DNA of 64,000 nucleotides, from positions 26,371-90,370 of the forward strand of contig CAZKCM010000010.1 in the NCBI GenBank assembly GCA_964551315.1. Direction: 5' to 3'. Below the pieces are notes generated by a model, which saw only the letters and a program-made list of their open reading frames with translations, did not search any database and was not told the origin of the DNA. Position 1 is the first letter of the stretch; every line of letters begins with the position of its first letter. The position numbers were made by a program, and so were the translations under genes. Below, in pieces: positions 1 through 8,536 of this stretch. Source of the DNA: Virgifigura sp964551315 (GTDB lineage: Bacteria; Pseudomonadota; Alphaproteobacteria; Dongiales; Dongiaceae).

Positions 1-453
1 GGCTTCCCCGTGGTGCCCGTCCGCGTCATGATGGTCCTCATCCGCCGCTTCGCCGTGATGCTCGTGATCGTGCACCTCCCAGGCGATCCCCTCGCGCAAG
101 GGCAGGAGAGCGACGCCCCTCGCCTCCGCCAGCGCGACGACGCGCGCGTTGCCGGCCAGCTCCGCGAGCGGTCCCACCATGTAGGTTTCCAGGCCTTCAC
201 CGACCCAGAACACGACGTCCGCCCGCGCAAGCGCCCGCGCATCGGAGGGACGCATGGCATAGCCATGCGCCGAGCCGGCGCCTTCGACCAGCAGCGTGGG
301 CGTCCCGACGCCCTCCATCACGCCGGCTGCCAGCGAATGGATCGGTTTGATGCTCGCCACCACGTTCGGCTCGGCCGCCGCCGGGCCGACGACCCCAAGC
401 CAGGCGGCGGCAAGAACGGGCATCAGCATGGGAAGAGAGAAGGTGTTGCGCAT
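1..453 (-). CDS. znuA: Zinc ABC transporter substrate-binding protein ZnuA (partial, N-terminal part)
   Basis: Periplasmic zinc-binding component of the ZnuABC high-affinity importer. The ATG at 453 opens a frame of 151 codons that is still open at the window edge, so the C-terminal half is missing. It begins with a Sec signal peptide ending near AAAEP. The family segment SIKPIHSLAAGVMEG follows, then the conserved first metal ligand region GSAHGYAMRPSDA. The visible end is a His/Asp-rich stretch (HDHEHHGEAADEDHHDADGH), the flexible histidine loop typical of ZnuA. It is divergent from zur-znuC-znuB and shares a 131-bp intergenic region with Zur-type operators. The identity is firm; only the truncation limits it. 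Confidence 0.93.
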   Translation of the reverse strand, partial: MRNTFSLPMLMPVLAAAWLGVVGPAAAEPNVVASIKPIHSLAAGVMEGVGTPTLLVEGAGSAHGYAMRPSDARALARADVVFWVGEGLETYMVGPLAELAGNARVVALAEARGVALLPLREGIAWEVHDHEHHGEAADEDHHDADGHHGEA

Positions 454-517
454 CGACCGCTCCGTTTCGCGAGGTGAAGCGAGGGCCCTCCACCGGCCCG
501 GTGGATCGGCGCCTCTT

Positions 518-535
518 GAAATGTTATACTGTTAC
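518..535. promoter_or_regulatory. Secondary Zur-like operator
   Basis: GAAATGTTATACTGTTAC resembles the alphaproteobacterial Zur motif (a TGTTATA core in an 18-bp frame) but is only partly palindromic. It lies between the main Zur box and znuA, so it is a candidate second site serving the znuA side. Confidence 0.45.
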
Positions 536-542
536 GCCGAGT

Positions 543-560
543 GATACATTATAACGTATC
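543..560. promoter_or_regulatory. Zur box between znuA and zur
   Basis: GATACATTATAACGTATC is an 18-bp palindrome with one mismatched pair. This is the form of alphaproteobacterial Zur operators. It ends 24 bp before the zur start codon and lies in the shared promoter region of znuA and zur-znuCB. The likely role is zinc-dependent repression in both directions, with autoregulation of zur. Confidence 0.8.
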
Positions 561-584
561 GGAGTCAAGGCCGACGGAGACGAG

Positions 585-1130
585 ATGGCGACGACCAACA
601 CGGCGAGACGGGCCGATGGCGGCCCCTTCTTTCACGGGCATCACGACCACCAACGCTGCATCGACCGGGCGCTGGAGACGGCGGCTGCCCTGTGCGAGGG
701 GCGTGGCGCGCGCTTGACGGCGCTGAGACGGCGGGTTCTGGAACTCGTCTGGAGCAGCCACGCGCCCATCGGCGCCTACGACATCCTCGAGCAGCTCCGC
801 CGCGACGGCCGCACCGCCGCGCCGCCCACCGTCTATCGCGCGCTCGATTTCCTGCGCGACCACGGCCTCGTTCACCGGATCGAGTCGCTCAACGCCTTCA
901 TCGGCTGCCCGACTCCCGACGAGACGCATGTGAGCCAGTTCCTGATCTGCACCGCCTGCAGCGCGGTGGCGGAGATCGACGGCACGGAGATCCGCCCCGT
1001 CCTGACGAAGAGCGCCGCCGCCGCGGGGTTCGCGGTCGACCGGCTGACCATCGAGTTGCGGGGCCTGTGCGCGCCCTGCGCCGAGCGGATGCGATCGAGC
1101 CCTACCGATGTGTCCGGCCATGCCGAATGA
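585..1130 (+). CDS. zur: Fur-family zinc uptake regulator Zur
   Basis: Zinc-responsive repressor of the Fur superfamily, 181 aa. The N-terminus is His-rich (FHGHHDHQRC). The winged helix follows (LTALRRRVLELVW, then PPTVYRALDFLRDHGLVHRIE) and then the dimerisation domain. Two CxxC pairs, CTAC near residue 125 and CAPC near residue 165, form the structural zinc site. The ATG at 585 has GGAGACGAG upstream. The gene overlaps znuC by 11 bases and sits behind a good Zur box. With zinc transporter genes on both sides, Zur is a better call than Fur. Confidence 0.93.
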   Translation: MATTNTARRADGGPFFHGHHDHQRCIDRALETAAALCEGRGARLTALRRRVLELVWSSHAPIGAYDILEQLRRDGRTAAPPTVYRALDFLRDHGLVHRIESLNAFIGCPTPDETHVSQFLICTACSAVAEIDGTEIRPVLTKSAAAAGFAVDRLTIELRGLCAPCAERMRSSPTDVSGHAE

Positions 1131-1938
1131 CGACGCCCCCGAACCCTCCGGAAGCGGTGCCCTTCCGCTGGTCCGGGTCGAGGCCCTCACCCATCGCTTC
1201 GGCGGCAACGTGGTTCTTGAGAGCGTCGATCTGAGCGTACACCCCGGCGAGATCGTCACGCTCATCGGGCCGAACGGCGCCGGCAAGTCCACCCTTGTCC
1301 GGATCGTCCTCGGCCTAGTTCGCCCCGCCCAGGGCCGGGTCGTGCGGAGGCCGGGCCTGACCATCGGCTACATGCCCCAGCACCTCCGGATCGACGAGGG
1401 CCTGCCGATGACGGTGCGCCGCTTTCTGTCGCTCGCGCGTGGCGGCCGGCCGGGCGACCTGTCCGCGGCGCTGGAAGAGGTCGGCGCCGGGCATCTTCTG
1501 GACCATCCGTTCCAGGCCCTCTCCGGCGGCGAGACGCAGCGGGTGCTCCTCGCCCGTGCGCTGCTTCGCGCCCCGGATCTCCTGGTGCTCGACGAACCGG
1601 TCCAGGGCGTCGATGTCGCCGGGCAGATCGAGCTCTACGACCTGATCACGCGCATCCGGACGCGCCGCGGCTGCGGCGTGCTGATGGTCTCCCACGATCT
1701 GCATCTGGTGATGGCGGCCACCGACAGGGTCATCTGCCTGAACCACCACGTCTGCTGCGCGGGTCGCCCCGACGCGGTGAGCGCGCATCCCGAGTATCGC
1801 GCATTGTTCGGTCCGCTGGCCGGCGAGCGGCTCGCGGTCTACACCCACAGCCACGACCACCGGCACGACCTCGGCGGCGCCGTGGTCGATTGCCCGCCGG
1901 AAGACGACCGGCGGCGGGTGGCGGCAGGCGAGCCATGA
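1120..1938 (+). CDS. znuC: Zinc ABC transporter ATP-binding protein ZnuC
   Basis: ATPase subunit of the zinc importer, 272 aa from this start; an upstream ATG at 1108 is also possible. Walker A is GPNGAGKST, the ABC signature is LSGGETQRVLLARALL, and Walker B is DLLVLDEPVQGVD with the H-loop in VSHDLHLVM. The C-terminus has a His-rich patch (HSHDHRHD), a common feature of ZnuC. It overlaps the zur 3' end and shares ATGA with znuB, so the three genes form one translationally coupled operon. Confidence 0.95.
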   Translation: MPNDDAPEPSGSGALPLVRVEALTHRFGGNVVLESVDLSVHPGEIVTLIGPNGAGKSTLVRIVLGLVRPAQGRVVRRPGLTIGYMPQHLRIDEGLPMTVRRFLSLARGGRPGDLSAALEEVGAGHLLDHPFQALSGGETQRVLLARALLRAPDLLVLDEPVQGVDVAGQIELYDLITRIRTRRGCGVLMVSHDLHLVMAATDRVICLNHHVCCAGRPDAVSAHPEYRALFGPLAGERLAVYTHSHDHRHDLGGAVVDCPPEDDRRRVAAGEP

Positions 1939-2735
1939 TCGACGATTTCCTGTGGCGCGCACTCTTCGGCGGCGTCGGCGTGGCGCTCGTCGCCGGACCG
2001 CTGGGATCCTTCGTCGTCTGGCGGCGGATGGCCTATTTCGGGGACTCGCTGGCGCACAGCGCCCTGCTTGGCGTCGCTCTTGGCTTCCTGCTCGGTACCG
2101 ATCTGCAGATCGGCGTCATCGCCACCTGCGTGGCGCTTGCGCTGATCCTCGTCGCGCTGCAGCAGCAGCGGCGGCTCGCCACGGACACCCTTCTCGGCAT
2201 TCTGTCGCACAGCGCGCTGTCGCTCGGCCTCGTCGCCGTCAGTTTCGCGCAGACGCTGCGGATCGACCTGATGGGCTATCTGTTCGGCGACATCCTTGCC
2301 GTGGGCCTGACAGACCTCGCCTGGATCTATGGCGGTGGCGCGGCGGCGCTCGCCGTGCTGGCCGCGATCTGGCGGCCGCTGCTGGCAATGACCGTGCACG
2401 AGGAACTCGCCCGGGCGGAGGGCGTGCCGGTGATCGCGATCCGACTGGTCTTCATGCTGGCCATCGCCATCACCATCGCCATCGCCATGAAGATCATCGG
2501 CATCCTCCTTATCACCTCGCTGCTGATCATCCCTGCGGCGACGGCCCGACGCTTCGCGCGGACGCCGGAGCAGATGGCGGCGTTGGCGAGCCTGACGGGC
2601 TGCCTGGCGGTCGTCGGCGGCCTCGCCGCTTCGCTGCGGTTCGACACGCCTTCCGGTCCTTCCGTCGTCGTCGCGGCGGCCGCGCTGTTCCTCCTCAGCC
2701 TCGCGGCCGGCGCGGTCGCATCGGCCCGGCGCTGA
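1935..2735 (+). CDS. znuB: Zinc ABC transporter permease ZnuB
   Basis: Inner-membrane permease of the ABC-3 family, 266 aa, with about eight hydrophobic helices. The start is the ATG inside the ATGA overlap with the znuC stop. Family segments visible are FVVWRRMAYFGDSLAHSALLGVALG near the N-terminus and GILLITSLLIIPAATAR in the C-terminal half. It completes the importer with ZnuA and ZnuC and is the last gene of the zinc operon. Confidence 0.95.
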   Translation: MIDDFLWRALFGGVGVALVAGPLGSFVVWRRMAYFGDSLAHSALLGVALGFLLGTDLQIGVIATCVALALILVALQQQRRLATDTLLGILSHSALSLGLVAVSFAQTLRIDLMGYLFGDILAVGLTDLAWIYGGGAAALAVLAAIWRPLLAMTVHEELARAEGVPVIAIRLVFMLAIAITIAIAMKIIGILLITSLLIIPAATARRFARTPEQMAALASLTGCLAVVGGLAASLRFDTPSGPSVVVAAAALFLLSLAAGAVASARR

Positions 2736-2821
2736 GCGAGGGCTCGAGAGCGACTCCCGAGGCACCCGCTTTTCGCTTGCGGCAGAGCGCCGGCACACCG
2801 GTCTTGCGCGCCCAAACGCAT

Positions 2822-2846
2822 AGGGGCGGGTTTCAAACCCGCCCCT
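2822..2846. repeat. REP-like palindrome and likely bidirectional terminator
   Basis: Two perfect 12-base arms (AGGGGCGGGTTT and its complement) around one central base, followed by TTCCTT. It lies between convergent znuB and the sigma factor gene. The same core, differing only in the central base, occurs inside the transposase gene at 10118-10146, so it is a dispersed REP copy that could also act as a terminator. Confidence 0.75.
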
Positions 2847-2876
2847 TCCTTGGGTCGCCTGAGTGCTTGCGTTGGA

Positions 2877-3410
2877 TCAGGCGGCGGAACCGACCGCGAG
2901 GCCCGGGTCGCCCGCCCGGTCGGCCGGCATCGGCGCCCCCATTTCGCCCTGCAGCAGGCGCAGCCGTTTGCGCGCCCGAACAGCCCGCAGGCAGGCCGTG
3001 GCGGTATCGATTCCGAGAACCTTCGACGATTCCTCCGTCGTCAGCCCCTCGAGGCCGGTCAGGAGGAGGATCTGCCTGTCCTCCGCAGGCAGCCGGTCGA
3101 ACGCCAATCGGAAGCGCCGCAGTTCGGCGGATTCGACGCCATCGGGCCACGTCGCGGTCGGAACCGTTTCGGGCGCGCGGTGGGCATGTTCCTCGTGCAA
3201 GAGCCGCAAAAGCCAGATCCGCAGGTCCGTTTCTCCGCGCACCCGATCCTCTTGAACCGAGCCGCGTCCCGAAACCGCCCGTTCGAGGCAAGCGCGAACC
3301 AGGGAATCGGCCGCGTCCCTGTCCTGCACCAGGGCGCGCGCGTGACGGCGAATGAAGGGAAGTTGGGCTTCGATGGCGCCGGTCGATGGACGAGCCGGAT
3401 CCTTCTGCAT
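2877..3410 (-). CDS. ECF-type RNA polymerase sigma factor, EcfG-like candidate
   Basis: 177 aa from the ATG at 3410, which has a strong GGAGG seven bases upstream. Region 2 is recognisable (LPFIRRHARALVQDRDAADSLVRACLERA) and region 4 follows (RLPAEDRQILLLTGLEGLTTEESSKVLGI plus a basic recognition helix VRARKRLRLL). The size and two-domain plan fit ECF sigma factors, and the region 2 wording resembles the EcfG group of the alphaproteobacterial general stress response. Four GGAAC-N16/17-CGTT promoters in this window are what EcfG would read. No nepR or phyR is next to it, so the EcfG assignment is inference. Confidence 0.75.
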   Translation of the reverse strand: MQKDPARPSTGAIEAQLPFIRRHARALVQDRDAADSLVRACLERAVSGRGSVQEDRVRGETDLRIWLLRLLHEEHAHRAPETVPTATWPDGVESAELRRFRLAFDRLPAEDRQILLLTGLEGLTTEESSKVLGIDTATACLRAVRARKRLRLLQGEMGAPMPADRAGDPGLAVGSAA

Positions 3411-3743
3411 GTAACGCCTCCGTCGATCATAAGACTTATCCGACCCTTTTTCTGAGGATGTCGCGCCGATTGGTCGCTGAAACAACCCCAAAACATCACA
3501 AACACAAATTTGCCACAAAGAACCGTGGGTACCGTGTCAACAACAGGACAAAAAGATGTCAAACGGTGTCGCGCGAGATAAATCTCTCAACCTCCCAGAT
3601 ACTTGGACGCATTTTCTCGGCGGCTATTCAGAACGGGCCTCCATCTGCCTCACTTATTACACAGAACGGCATGGAACGCCGGCACGCTTGCTGCGTTTCC
3701 GCTGATCGACGGACGGACCCGAATCCGATGCCAGGAGGAGAAG
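3411..3743. other. Intergenic region with stress promoter
   Basis: A 333-bp divergent spacer, noticeably more AT-rich than its surroundings between about 3480 and 3560. I see no gene in it. It holds the GGAAC/CGTT promoter of the downstream PRC-barrel gene and must also hold the sigma factor promoter, for which I see no convincing match. Confidence 0.6.
3673..3697 (+). promoter_or_regulatory. EcfG-type general stress promoter
   Basis: GGAAC at 3673-3677 and CGTT at 3694-3697 with a 16-base spacer. This is an exact match to the alphaproteobacterial EcfG consensus. It lies 46 bases upstream of the PRC-barrel start at 3744. Confidence 0.8.
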
Positions 3744-4286
3744 ATGCTGAGACACCTGCGTTCAACCGCCGCCGCCACGGCCGCCGCGATGATGATGACG
3801 GGCGCCGCCTGGGCGCAGCCCGACCACGGAAGAGGCACTACCGACGGCGCGACGCCCCGAGCACCCGCCGGGCAGAAGATAGCCCAGGGCACGACCTCAA
3901 CCGCCTCGCCGACGTCGGGCGCGTGGGAGACCGGGCGTGCCGTGGCGAAGCCGGCGGAGAATGCCGGCGCGCTGGCAGATCGGGTCATCGGCCTGCCGGT
4001 GCTGACCGAAGACGGCGAGCAGGTCGGTGACGTGGAGGACCTGATCGTCGATCAGGACAGGCGCGTGCGCGGCGTCGTCGTGGCGGTCGGCGGATTTCTC
4101 GGGATGGGCATCAAAGAGGTCGGCGTGGCCTGGGACCAGGCAGAAGTCCGCTCGACACCCGAGACGGGCGAGGTGCTCATCCTGCGCGGCCTGACGAGCG
4201 ACGACATCGACACGGCGCCTTCGTTGGAGACCGACTCGTCGGGCGACAGCGCGTCGCGGGTTCCGGCCCCACGGATCACAGAATAG
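3744..4286 (+). CDS. Exported PRC-barrel domain protein
   Basis: 180 aa from an ATG with AGGAGGAG upstream. A Sec signal peptide (basic start, Ala/Met-rich core, cleavage near AWAQ) is followed by a low-complexity Ser/Thr/Ala linker. A PRC-barrel domain occupies about residues 80-150, with DRVIGLPVLTEDGEQVGDVE at its start and a typical VAVGGFLGMGIKEV turn. PRC-barrel proteins with signal peptides are common stress-induced envelope proteins in alphaproteobacteria, and this one has an exact EcfG promoter. Its molecular role is unknown. Confidence 0.85.
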   Translation: MLRHLRSTAAATAAAMMMTGAAWAQPDHGRGTTDGATPRAPAGQKIAQGTTSTASPTSGAWETGRAVAKPAENAGALADRVIGLPVLTEDGEQVGDVEDLIVDQDRRVRGVVVAVGGFLGMGIKEVGVAWDQAEVRSTPETGEVLILRGLTSDDIDTAPSLETDSSGDSASRVPAPRITE

Positions 4287-4319
4287 GCGCGGTGAATGGG
4301 TCAAGCGGTAGATGGCGGT

Positions 4320-4861
4320 TTACCCGCGCAACACCTCCTCCAGGCAGGGCCGGAAATGCGCGAAGTCCGGCGTGACGAGGCCGACGGCCTTGGCCTCGTC
4401 GTCCCACCGTCGCAGGCGCAGGGCGGCCTCGGCATGGGGTCCGGCCGCGAAGCGCGCCGCCGCCTCCGCCGTGAGCGGCCCGCCCTGCAGCCGGAGGCTC
4501 CGCCCGGACGCCTCCGACAGCCGGTCCCAGTACCCGGGCTCGGCCTGGCAAAGATAGCGCTTGGCCTCGACGTGCAGGCGCACGGGCTCGTCACGGCCGG
4601 CCCGAAATGCCGCGAGAGCCAGGCTGAGGCGACCGATTCATGCTGCGCATCGACGCCCTGCTCCGCAATGTCCTCCGGCAGGCCGTGGAGCAGATGGCCG
4701 ATGTCGTGCAGCAGCGCCGCCGCGACGAGCGCGGCCGTGGCGCCCTCCCGCTCCGCCGCCCAGGCCGACTGCAGCGCATGGACGCTCTGGGTCACGCCCT
4801 CGCCATAGGTCGCGTCGCCTCGGCGGCAATACAGATCCAGAATCTCGTCGACGATGCTCAT
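4320..4861 (-). pseudogene. HD-domain phosphohydrolase (phosphonate-associated type), frameshifted
   Basis: From the ATG at 4861 (GGAGGGAACG upstream) the frame reads MSIVDEILDLYCRRG, then the HD motif AALLHDIGHLLHG. This is the layout of the HDIG proteins linked to phosphonate degradation and PhnZ. Near 4590 the frame breaks. The continuation EPVRLHVEAKRYLCQAEPGY and the rest of the family C-terminus follow in another frame to the stop at 4320. Ninety codons on each side plus one missing base give the expected family length of about 180 aa. It is either a recent mutation or a sequencing error. No phosphonate genes are nearby. Confidence 0.75.
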
Positions 4862-5067
4862 CGTTCCCTCCGTCGCCTCTTCGGGCAGCACCGGAAGATT
4901 CATCACGGCGACACGGAGATATCGTGAGCGTTTTGTTAAATCTTCGCGTCGGCAGGTCGTTCCGATCGCGTCGCCTCACGTCCTGGAGGGCCAGACGCGC
5001 GCGCGCCCAGGATTTGGGGTCGCTCGGGCGCCGACCGGCGCGTAGCACGCCGCGGCCGCGTACCGTA

Positions 5068-5553
5068 TCACCGCCCCTGCGTCGTTGTGGGATTGAGGCT
5101 CCAGATCGCGAAGTTGAGCGCGGCGGCAAAGGTCACCCAGCCCAGATAGGGCACCAACAGCCACGCCGCGCCCGCGTGAATCGGATAGAAAAGCAGGATG
5201 GTCGCCACGATGGACAGCCAGATCAGCACGATTTCGAAAAAGGCGAGATCGGGTCGATGAAGCCCGAAGAAGATCGGCGTCCACGCTGCGTTCAGAACGA
5301 GTTGTATCGCGTAAACGGTCAGCGGAATCTTCGCGCCGGCAACGCCGGCTTCGCGCCAGACCAGCCAGCCCGATACGGCGATCATCAGGTAAAGGACCGT
5401 CCACACCGGCGCAAACAGCCAGTTCGGCGGCCGCCAGGACGGTTTGGCCAACAGGTCGTACCATGTCCCCGGCCGAAAGACCGCGCCGGTGAGAGCCGCC
5501 AGAAAGCAGACGGCGACGAAGGCAAGCAGCGCGAGCGCGGAGGTCGCGTTCAC
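5068..5553 (-). CDS. tspO: TspO/MBR family tryptophan-rich sensory protein
   Basis: 161 aa with five predicted membrane helices. Family landmarks are present: KPSWRPPNWLFAPVWTVLYL near residue 40, LNAAWTPIFFGLHRPDLAFFEI in the middle, and LVPYLGWVTFAAALNFAIWSLN at the end. TspO proteins bind tetrapyrroles and cholesterol-like ligands; in alphaproteobacteria TspO affects the response to oxygen and porphyrin intermediates. It stands alone on the minus strand, with no tetrapyrrole gene nearby. Confidence 0.93.
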   Translation of the reverse strand: MNATSALALLAFVAVCFLAALTGAVFRPGTWYDLLAKPSWRPPNWLFAPVWTVLYLMIAVSGWLVWREAGVAGAKIPLTVYAIQLVLNAAWTPIFFGLHRPDLAFFEIVLIWLSIVATILLFYPIHAGAAWLLVPYLGWVTFAAALNFAIWSLNPTTTQGR

Positions 5554-5821
5554 GGCAGGCCGTTAGGGACGGATCAAGCGGCGATCTTGCCGCTCGGCCG
5601 AAGAGCACAACAGGTGCCGACGATCGCGGCTGCCGGGTCCCGGCCCGCAAGCCTGGCAGAACCCCGGCCGATATGGCCGACCGGCGCTCCGGCCTTGCCA
5701 TCGAACGCCTTCGGCCGGCCGCAGGTATCGCGGGGCAGGCCGGCAGTCGCCATGCTGGCGTTCGGCCCCTCCCCGATACCGCTTGACGTTACGGGCGTCT
5801 CCGATCCGAATTTTCTCCGGC

Positions 5822-6358
5822 TCAGCCACCGGATCCGCCGCCGCCAGAGCCTCCGCCGCCGGAGCCACCTCCTCCGGATCCGCCTGATGCCGAACTTCCA
5901 GCACCGGCGGCTCCGCCGCCAGCCCCGCCGAGAGCGCCGCCCGCGCCGCCGGCCCCCATACCCATGCCGCCCGGACCCTGAGCCGCAGAGCCGGGCTCCT
6001 CGAAGCCGGTCCGGCCGGCGCCGGTCCCGGCACCGGGCGCGGTTATCCCTCCGCCCGGCTGCATCATCTCCCGCTGGATACGCATCCCGTCATCCGCGAT
6101 CCCGGCTCCGAGGCCCGAGAGGGGATCATCGGCTTGGCGGTCGTCGTCGGCCCCGCGCCCACCGATTCTCGCGCCATAGCGCTCGCGCTCGCCGGGCGGC
6201 TGCCTGATCCCGGCCTCCGCCGAGAGCTTGTCGATATCGGTGATCCGTTCCCGTTGCCAAACCGCGTCGTCTTCCCGGAGTCGATCAACCCCTTGCGCGA
6301 AAGCGGGAGTCGACAAGGCGAACGCAATTACCGATGCGACGGCCAATGTCCTTTGCAT
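5822..6358 (-). CDS. Exported Gly-rich low-complexity protein
   Basis: 178 aa from the ATG at 6358. A clear signal peptide (MQRTLAVASVIAFALS, cleavage near TPAFAQ) precedes a charged middle rich in Asp/Arg/Glu. The last ~80 residues are almost only Gly, Ala, Ser and Pro, ending in repeated GGGGS units. I do not recognise a family. The composition suggests a disordered exported protein, possibly envelope-associated. The signal peptide and consistent coding pattern make a real gene likely; the function is unknown. Confidence 0.6.
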   Translation of the reverse strand: MQRTLAVASVIAFALSTPAFAQGVDRLREDDAVWQRERITDIDKLSAEAGIRQPPGERERYGARIGGRGADDDRQADDPLSGLGAGIADDGMRIQREMMQPGGGITAPGAGTGAGRTGFEEPGSAAQGPGGMGMGAGGAGGALGGAGGGAAGAGSSASGGSGGGGSGGGGSGGGGSGG

Positions 6359-6768
6359 GCGACAGTACCTTTCTCCCGAACTTTGCCGGCGCCGGGGCGC
6401 ACCACGCAGCGAATGCATCGCAAACAACGCGCCTATGCCGGAGTTCCGGATGCGCCACGAAGAGCCGGCATGTCTCCGATCATGCCTGCCCCGGTCTCAA
6501 TCGCCCGTGCCGCTGCCTTGGCTGCTCGGCGCGTCGCCGGGGAAGACATGGCGATCGGTGCCGGTCGCACCGCCCGTGCCGTGGGCATCCGTCTTGCCGC
6601 CGGTAATGCCGCCGGGAATGATCTCTTCCGCATCGGGGCGATCGACTTCCGGCCGGCTGTCGACCCCGGCTTCATCCTCGAGCACGCCGTCACCCGGGGC
6701 CGTGCCCGCGGCGTCTTCACCGGTTCCGGGCTCGGCCGCAGCCAGGCGGAGTGCGGCCGCGGAAGAGC
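6359..6768. other. Intergenic region, no clear gene
   Basis: 410 bp between pepA and the Gly-rich gene, both on the minus strand. An acidic, Gly-rich minus-strand frame runs here from about 6497 but begins inside pepA and has no start codon with a ribosome site, so I do not call it. Confidence 0.5.
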
Positions 6769-8289
6769 CTATCCCTCCTGGTCGGCGAGAAAGGCGTCGA
6801 GCAGGCGGACACCGAATCCGGTGGCGCCGGCCGGGCCTGTCGGCTGGTCCTTCTTGTTGAAGTCGCGGCCGGCGATGTCGAGATGGGCCCAGGGCGTGTC
6901 GCCGACGAAGCGCTGGAGGAGCTGCGCCGCATGGATGGCGTCGGCCGAGTCCTCGTCCGGCGCGCATTGCCGGATGTCGGCGATGTCGGACTTGAGATGC
7001 GCGTCGTAGTCCGGATCGAGCGGCAGGCGCCACAGCTTTTCCCCGACCGACCGCCCCGCCGCGATCAGCCGTTCGGCCAGGTCGTCGTCATTGGCGAACA
7101 GGCCGGCATAGACATGGCCCAGCGCGCGGACCACCGAGCCGGTCAGCGTCGCCAGATCGACGATCGCCCGCGGCCGGAAGCGCTTCACCGTGTAATGCAG
7201 CGCGTCCACAAGGATCATGCGCCCTTCGGCGTCTGTGTCGATCACCTCGATCGTCTGGCCGGCCGCCGTGGTGACGACGTCGCCGGGGCGGAAGGCGGTG
7301 CCCGACGGCATGTTCTCGACCAGCGGCACGACTCCGACCGCATCCACCGCCGCCTTCCGCTGCGCCAGTGCGCGCATCAGCCCGACGACCGCGGCGGCGC
7401 CGGCCATGTCGCCCTTCATCTCCTCCATGTTCCGGGCCGGCTTGATCGAAATGCCGCCGGTGTCGAAGGTGACGCCCTTGCCGACGAAGGCAAAAGGCCT
7501 CGCGCCGCGCCGGCCCTTGCCGCCGCTGTCGCCCTCCCCGCCGCGCCAGCGCATGACGAGCAGCCGCGGCCGGTGCGCGCTGCCGCCCGCCACCGCAAGC
7601 AGCGCGTTCATGCCGAGCCGCCGCAGGCGCCGTTCGTCGAGCACCTCGACCTCCACGCCGAACTCGGTGAGCGCACGCGCCCGTTCGGCGAAGCTTTCCG
7701 GATAGAGGACGTTGCCCGGCTCGTTGACCAGGTCGCGCGCGAGCGCCACGCCCGCGGCCGCGGCGTCGAGCCGCTGAAAGAGCCGACGCGCCGCCCCCGC
7801 CGCCTCGGTGACGATCGTCAGCCGGCGCAGCGGTGCGGGGTCGTCCTCGCGCGGCCGGGTCCGGTAGCGGTCGAAGCGATAGGTCCGCAGCCGGGCGCCG
7901 AGGGCGAGATGCGCCGCCATTGTCACCGCATCGACCGGCGCCTCCTCCGGCCGGTCGATGATTACCGCGGCCTCCGGTTGGTGCTCCGCGGCCAGATGCG
8001 CGGCGAGGCGTCCGCCGATCTCTTCGCAGGCCGGCCGGTCGAGCTCGGTCGCGCGCCCAAGTCCGAAAAGGACAATCCGTCGCCCGTCGAAGCCGGCCGG
8101 CGCCAGGACGTCGAGCGGCGCCTGGTCGCGCCCCGCCCCGAAGCGGTGGTTGCGCAGCGCGCGGGCAAGCGCGCCGTCGGTGGCGCGATCGAGCGCCGCC
8201 GCCCCGGGCGCGAGCCGGCGCTCCGGCAGAACGCCCGCCGCAACAACCGGTGCCCCTTCCGGCGCCGTGCTTCGAAACACGATCTTCAC
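6769..8289 (-). CDS. pepA: Leucyl aminopeptidase (M17)
   Basis: 506 aa cytosolic metallo-aminopeptidase that removes N-terminal residues from peptides. The N-terminal macro-like domain is followed by the catalytic domain with GKGVTFDTGGISIKP (metal and catalytic lysine region), then IDTDAEGRM (metal ligands and catalytic arginine), and LATLTGSVVRALG. The length and motif order match the family. It is flanked by unrelated genes and appears to be monocistronic. Confidence 0.96.
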   Translation of the reverse strand: MKIVFRSTAPEGAPVVAAGVLPERRLAPGAAALDRATDGALARALRNHRFGAGRDQAPLDVLAPAGFDGRRIVLFGLGRATELDRPACEEIGGRLAAHLAAEHQPEAAVIIDRPEEAPVDAVTMAAHLALGARLRTYRFDRYRTRPREDDPAPLRRLTIVTEAAGAARRLFQRLDAAAAGVALARDLVNEPGNVLYPESFAERARALTEFGVEVEVLDERRLRRLGMNALLAVAGGSAHRPRLLVMRWRGGEGDSGGKGRRGARPFAFVGKGVTFDTGGISIKPARNMEEMKGDMAGAAAVVGLMRALAQRKAAVDAVGVVPLVENMPSGTAFRPGDVVTTAAGQTIEVIDTDAEGRMILVDALHYTVKRFRPRAIVDLATLTGSVVRALGHVYAGLFANDDDLAERLIAAGRSVGEKLWRLPLDPDYDAHLKSDIADIRQCAPDEDSADAIHAAQLLQRFVGDTPWAHLDIAGRDFNKKDQPTGPAGATGFGVRLLDAFLADQEG

Positions 8290-8536
8290 GACTTCCCCCG
8301 TTGCAGGAAACCGCTTCTTTCTTAGCAGCTTGGACCGGAATTGAAACCGCCGTTACGACGGCGGCAACGTCTGACGCAACGCGGCGCGCAAGACTCGGAC
8401 CTCAACCTAGAGGAAGCGGGCACCGGCCACCGCTGTCCTCTCGTTCTCAGCGTCGCGGTCGATGACGAAGGACGCCAGGGTGACCGTGACATTGCCGAAG
8501 ACGGCGAAGCCATCCGGGCGGGCGGGCACACGGGCT

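Noticed and set aside
6426..6447. GGAAC/CGTT pair on the minus strand before the Gly-rich gene
   Set aside because: The spacer is 13 bases; EcfG promoters need 16-17.
6497..6768. Acidic Gly-rich minus-strand frame downstream of pepA
   Set aside because: It only stays open from inside pepA, has no start codon with a ribosome site, and looks like high-GC non-coding sequence.
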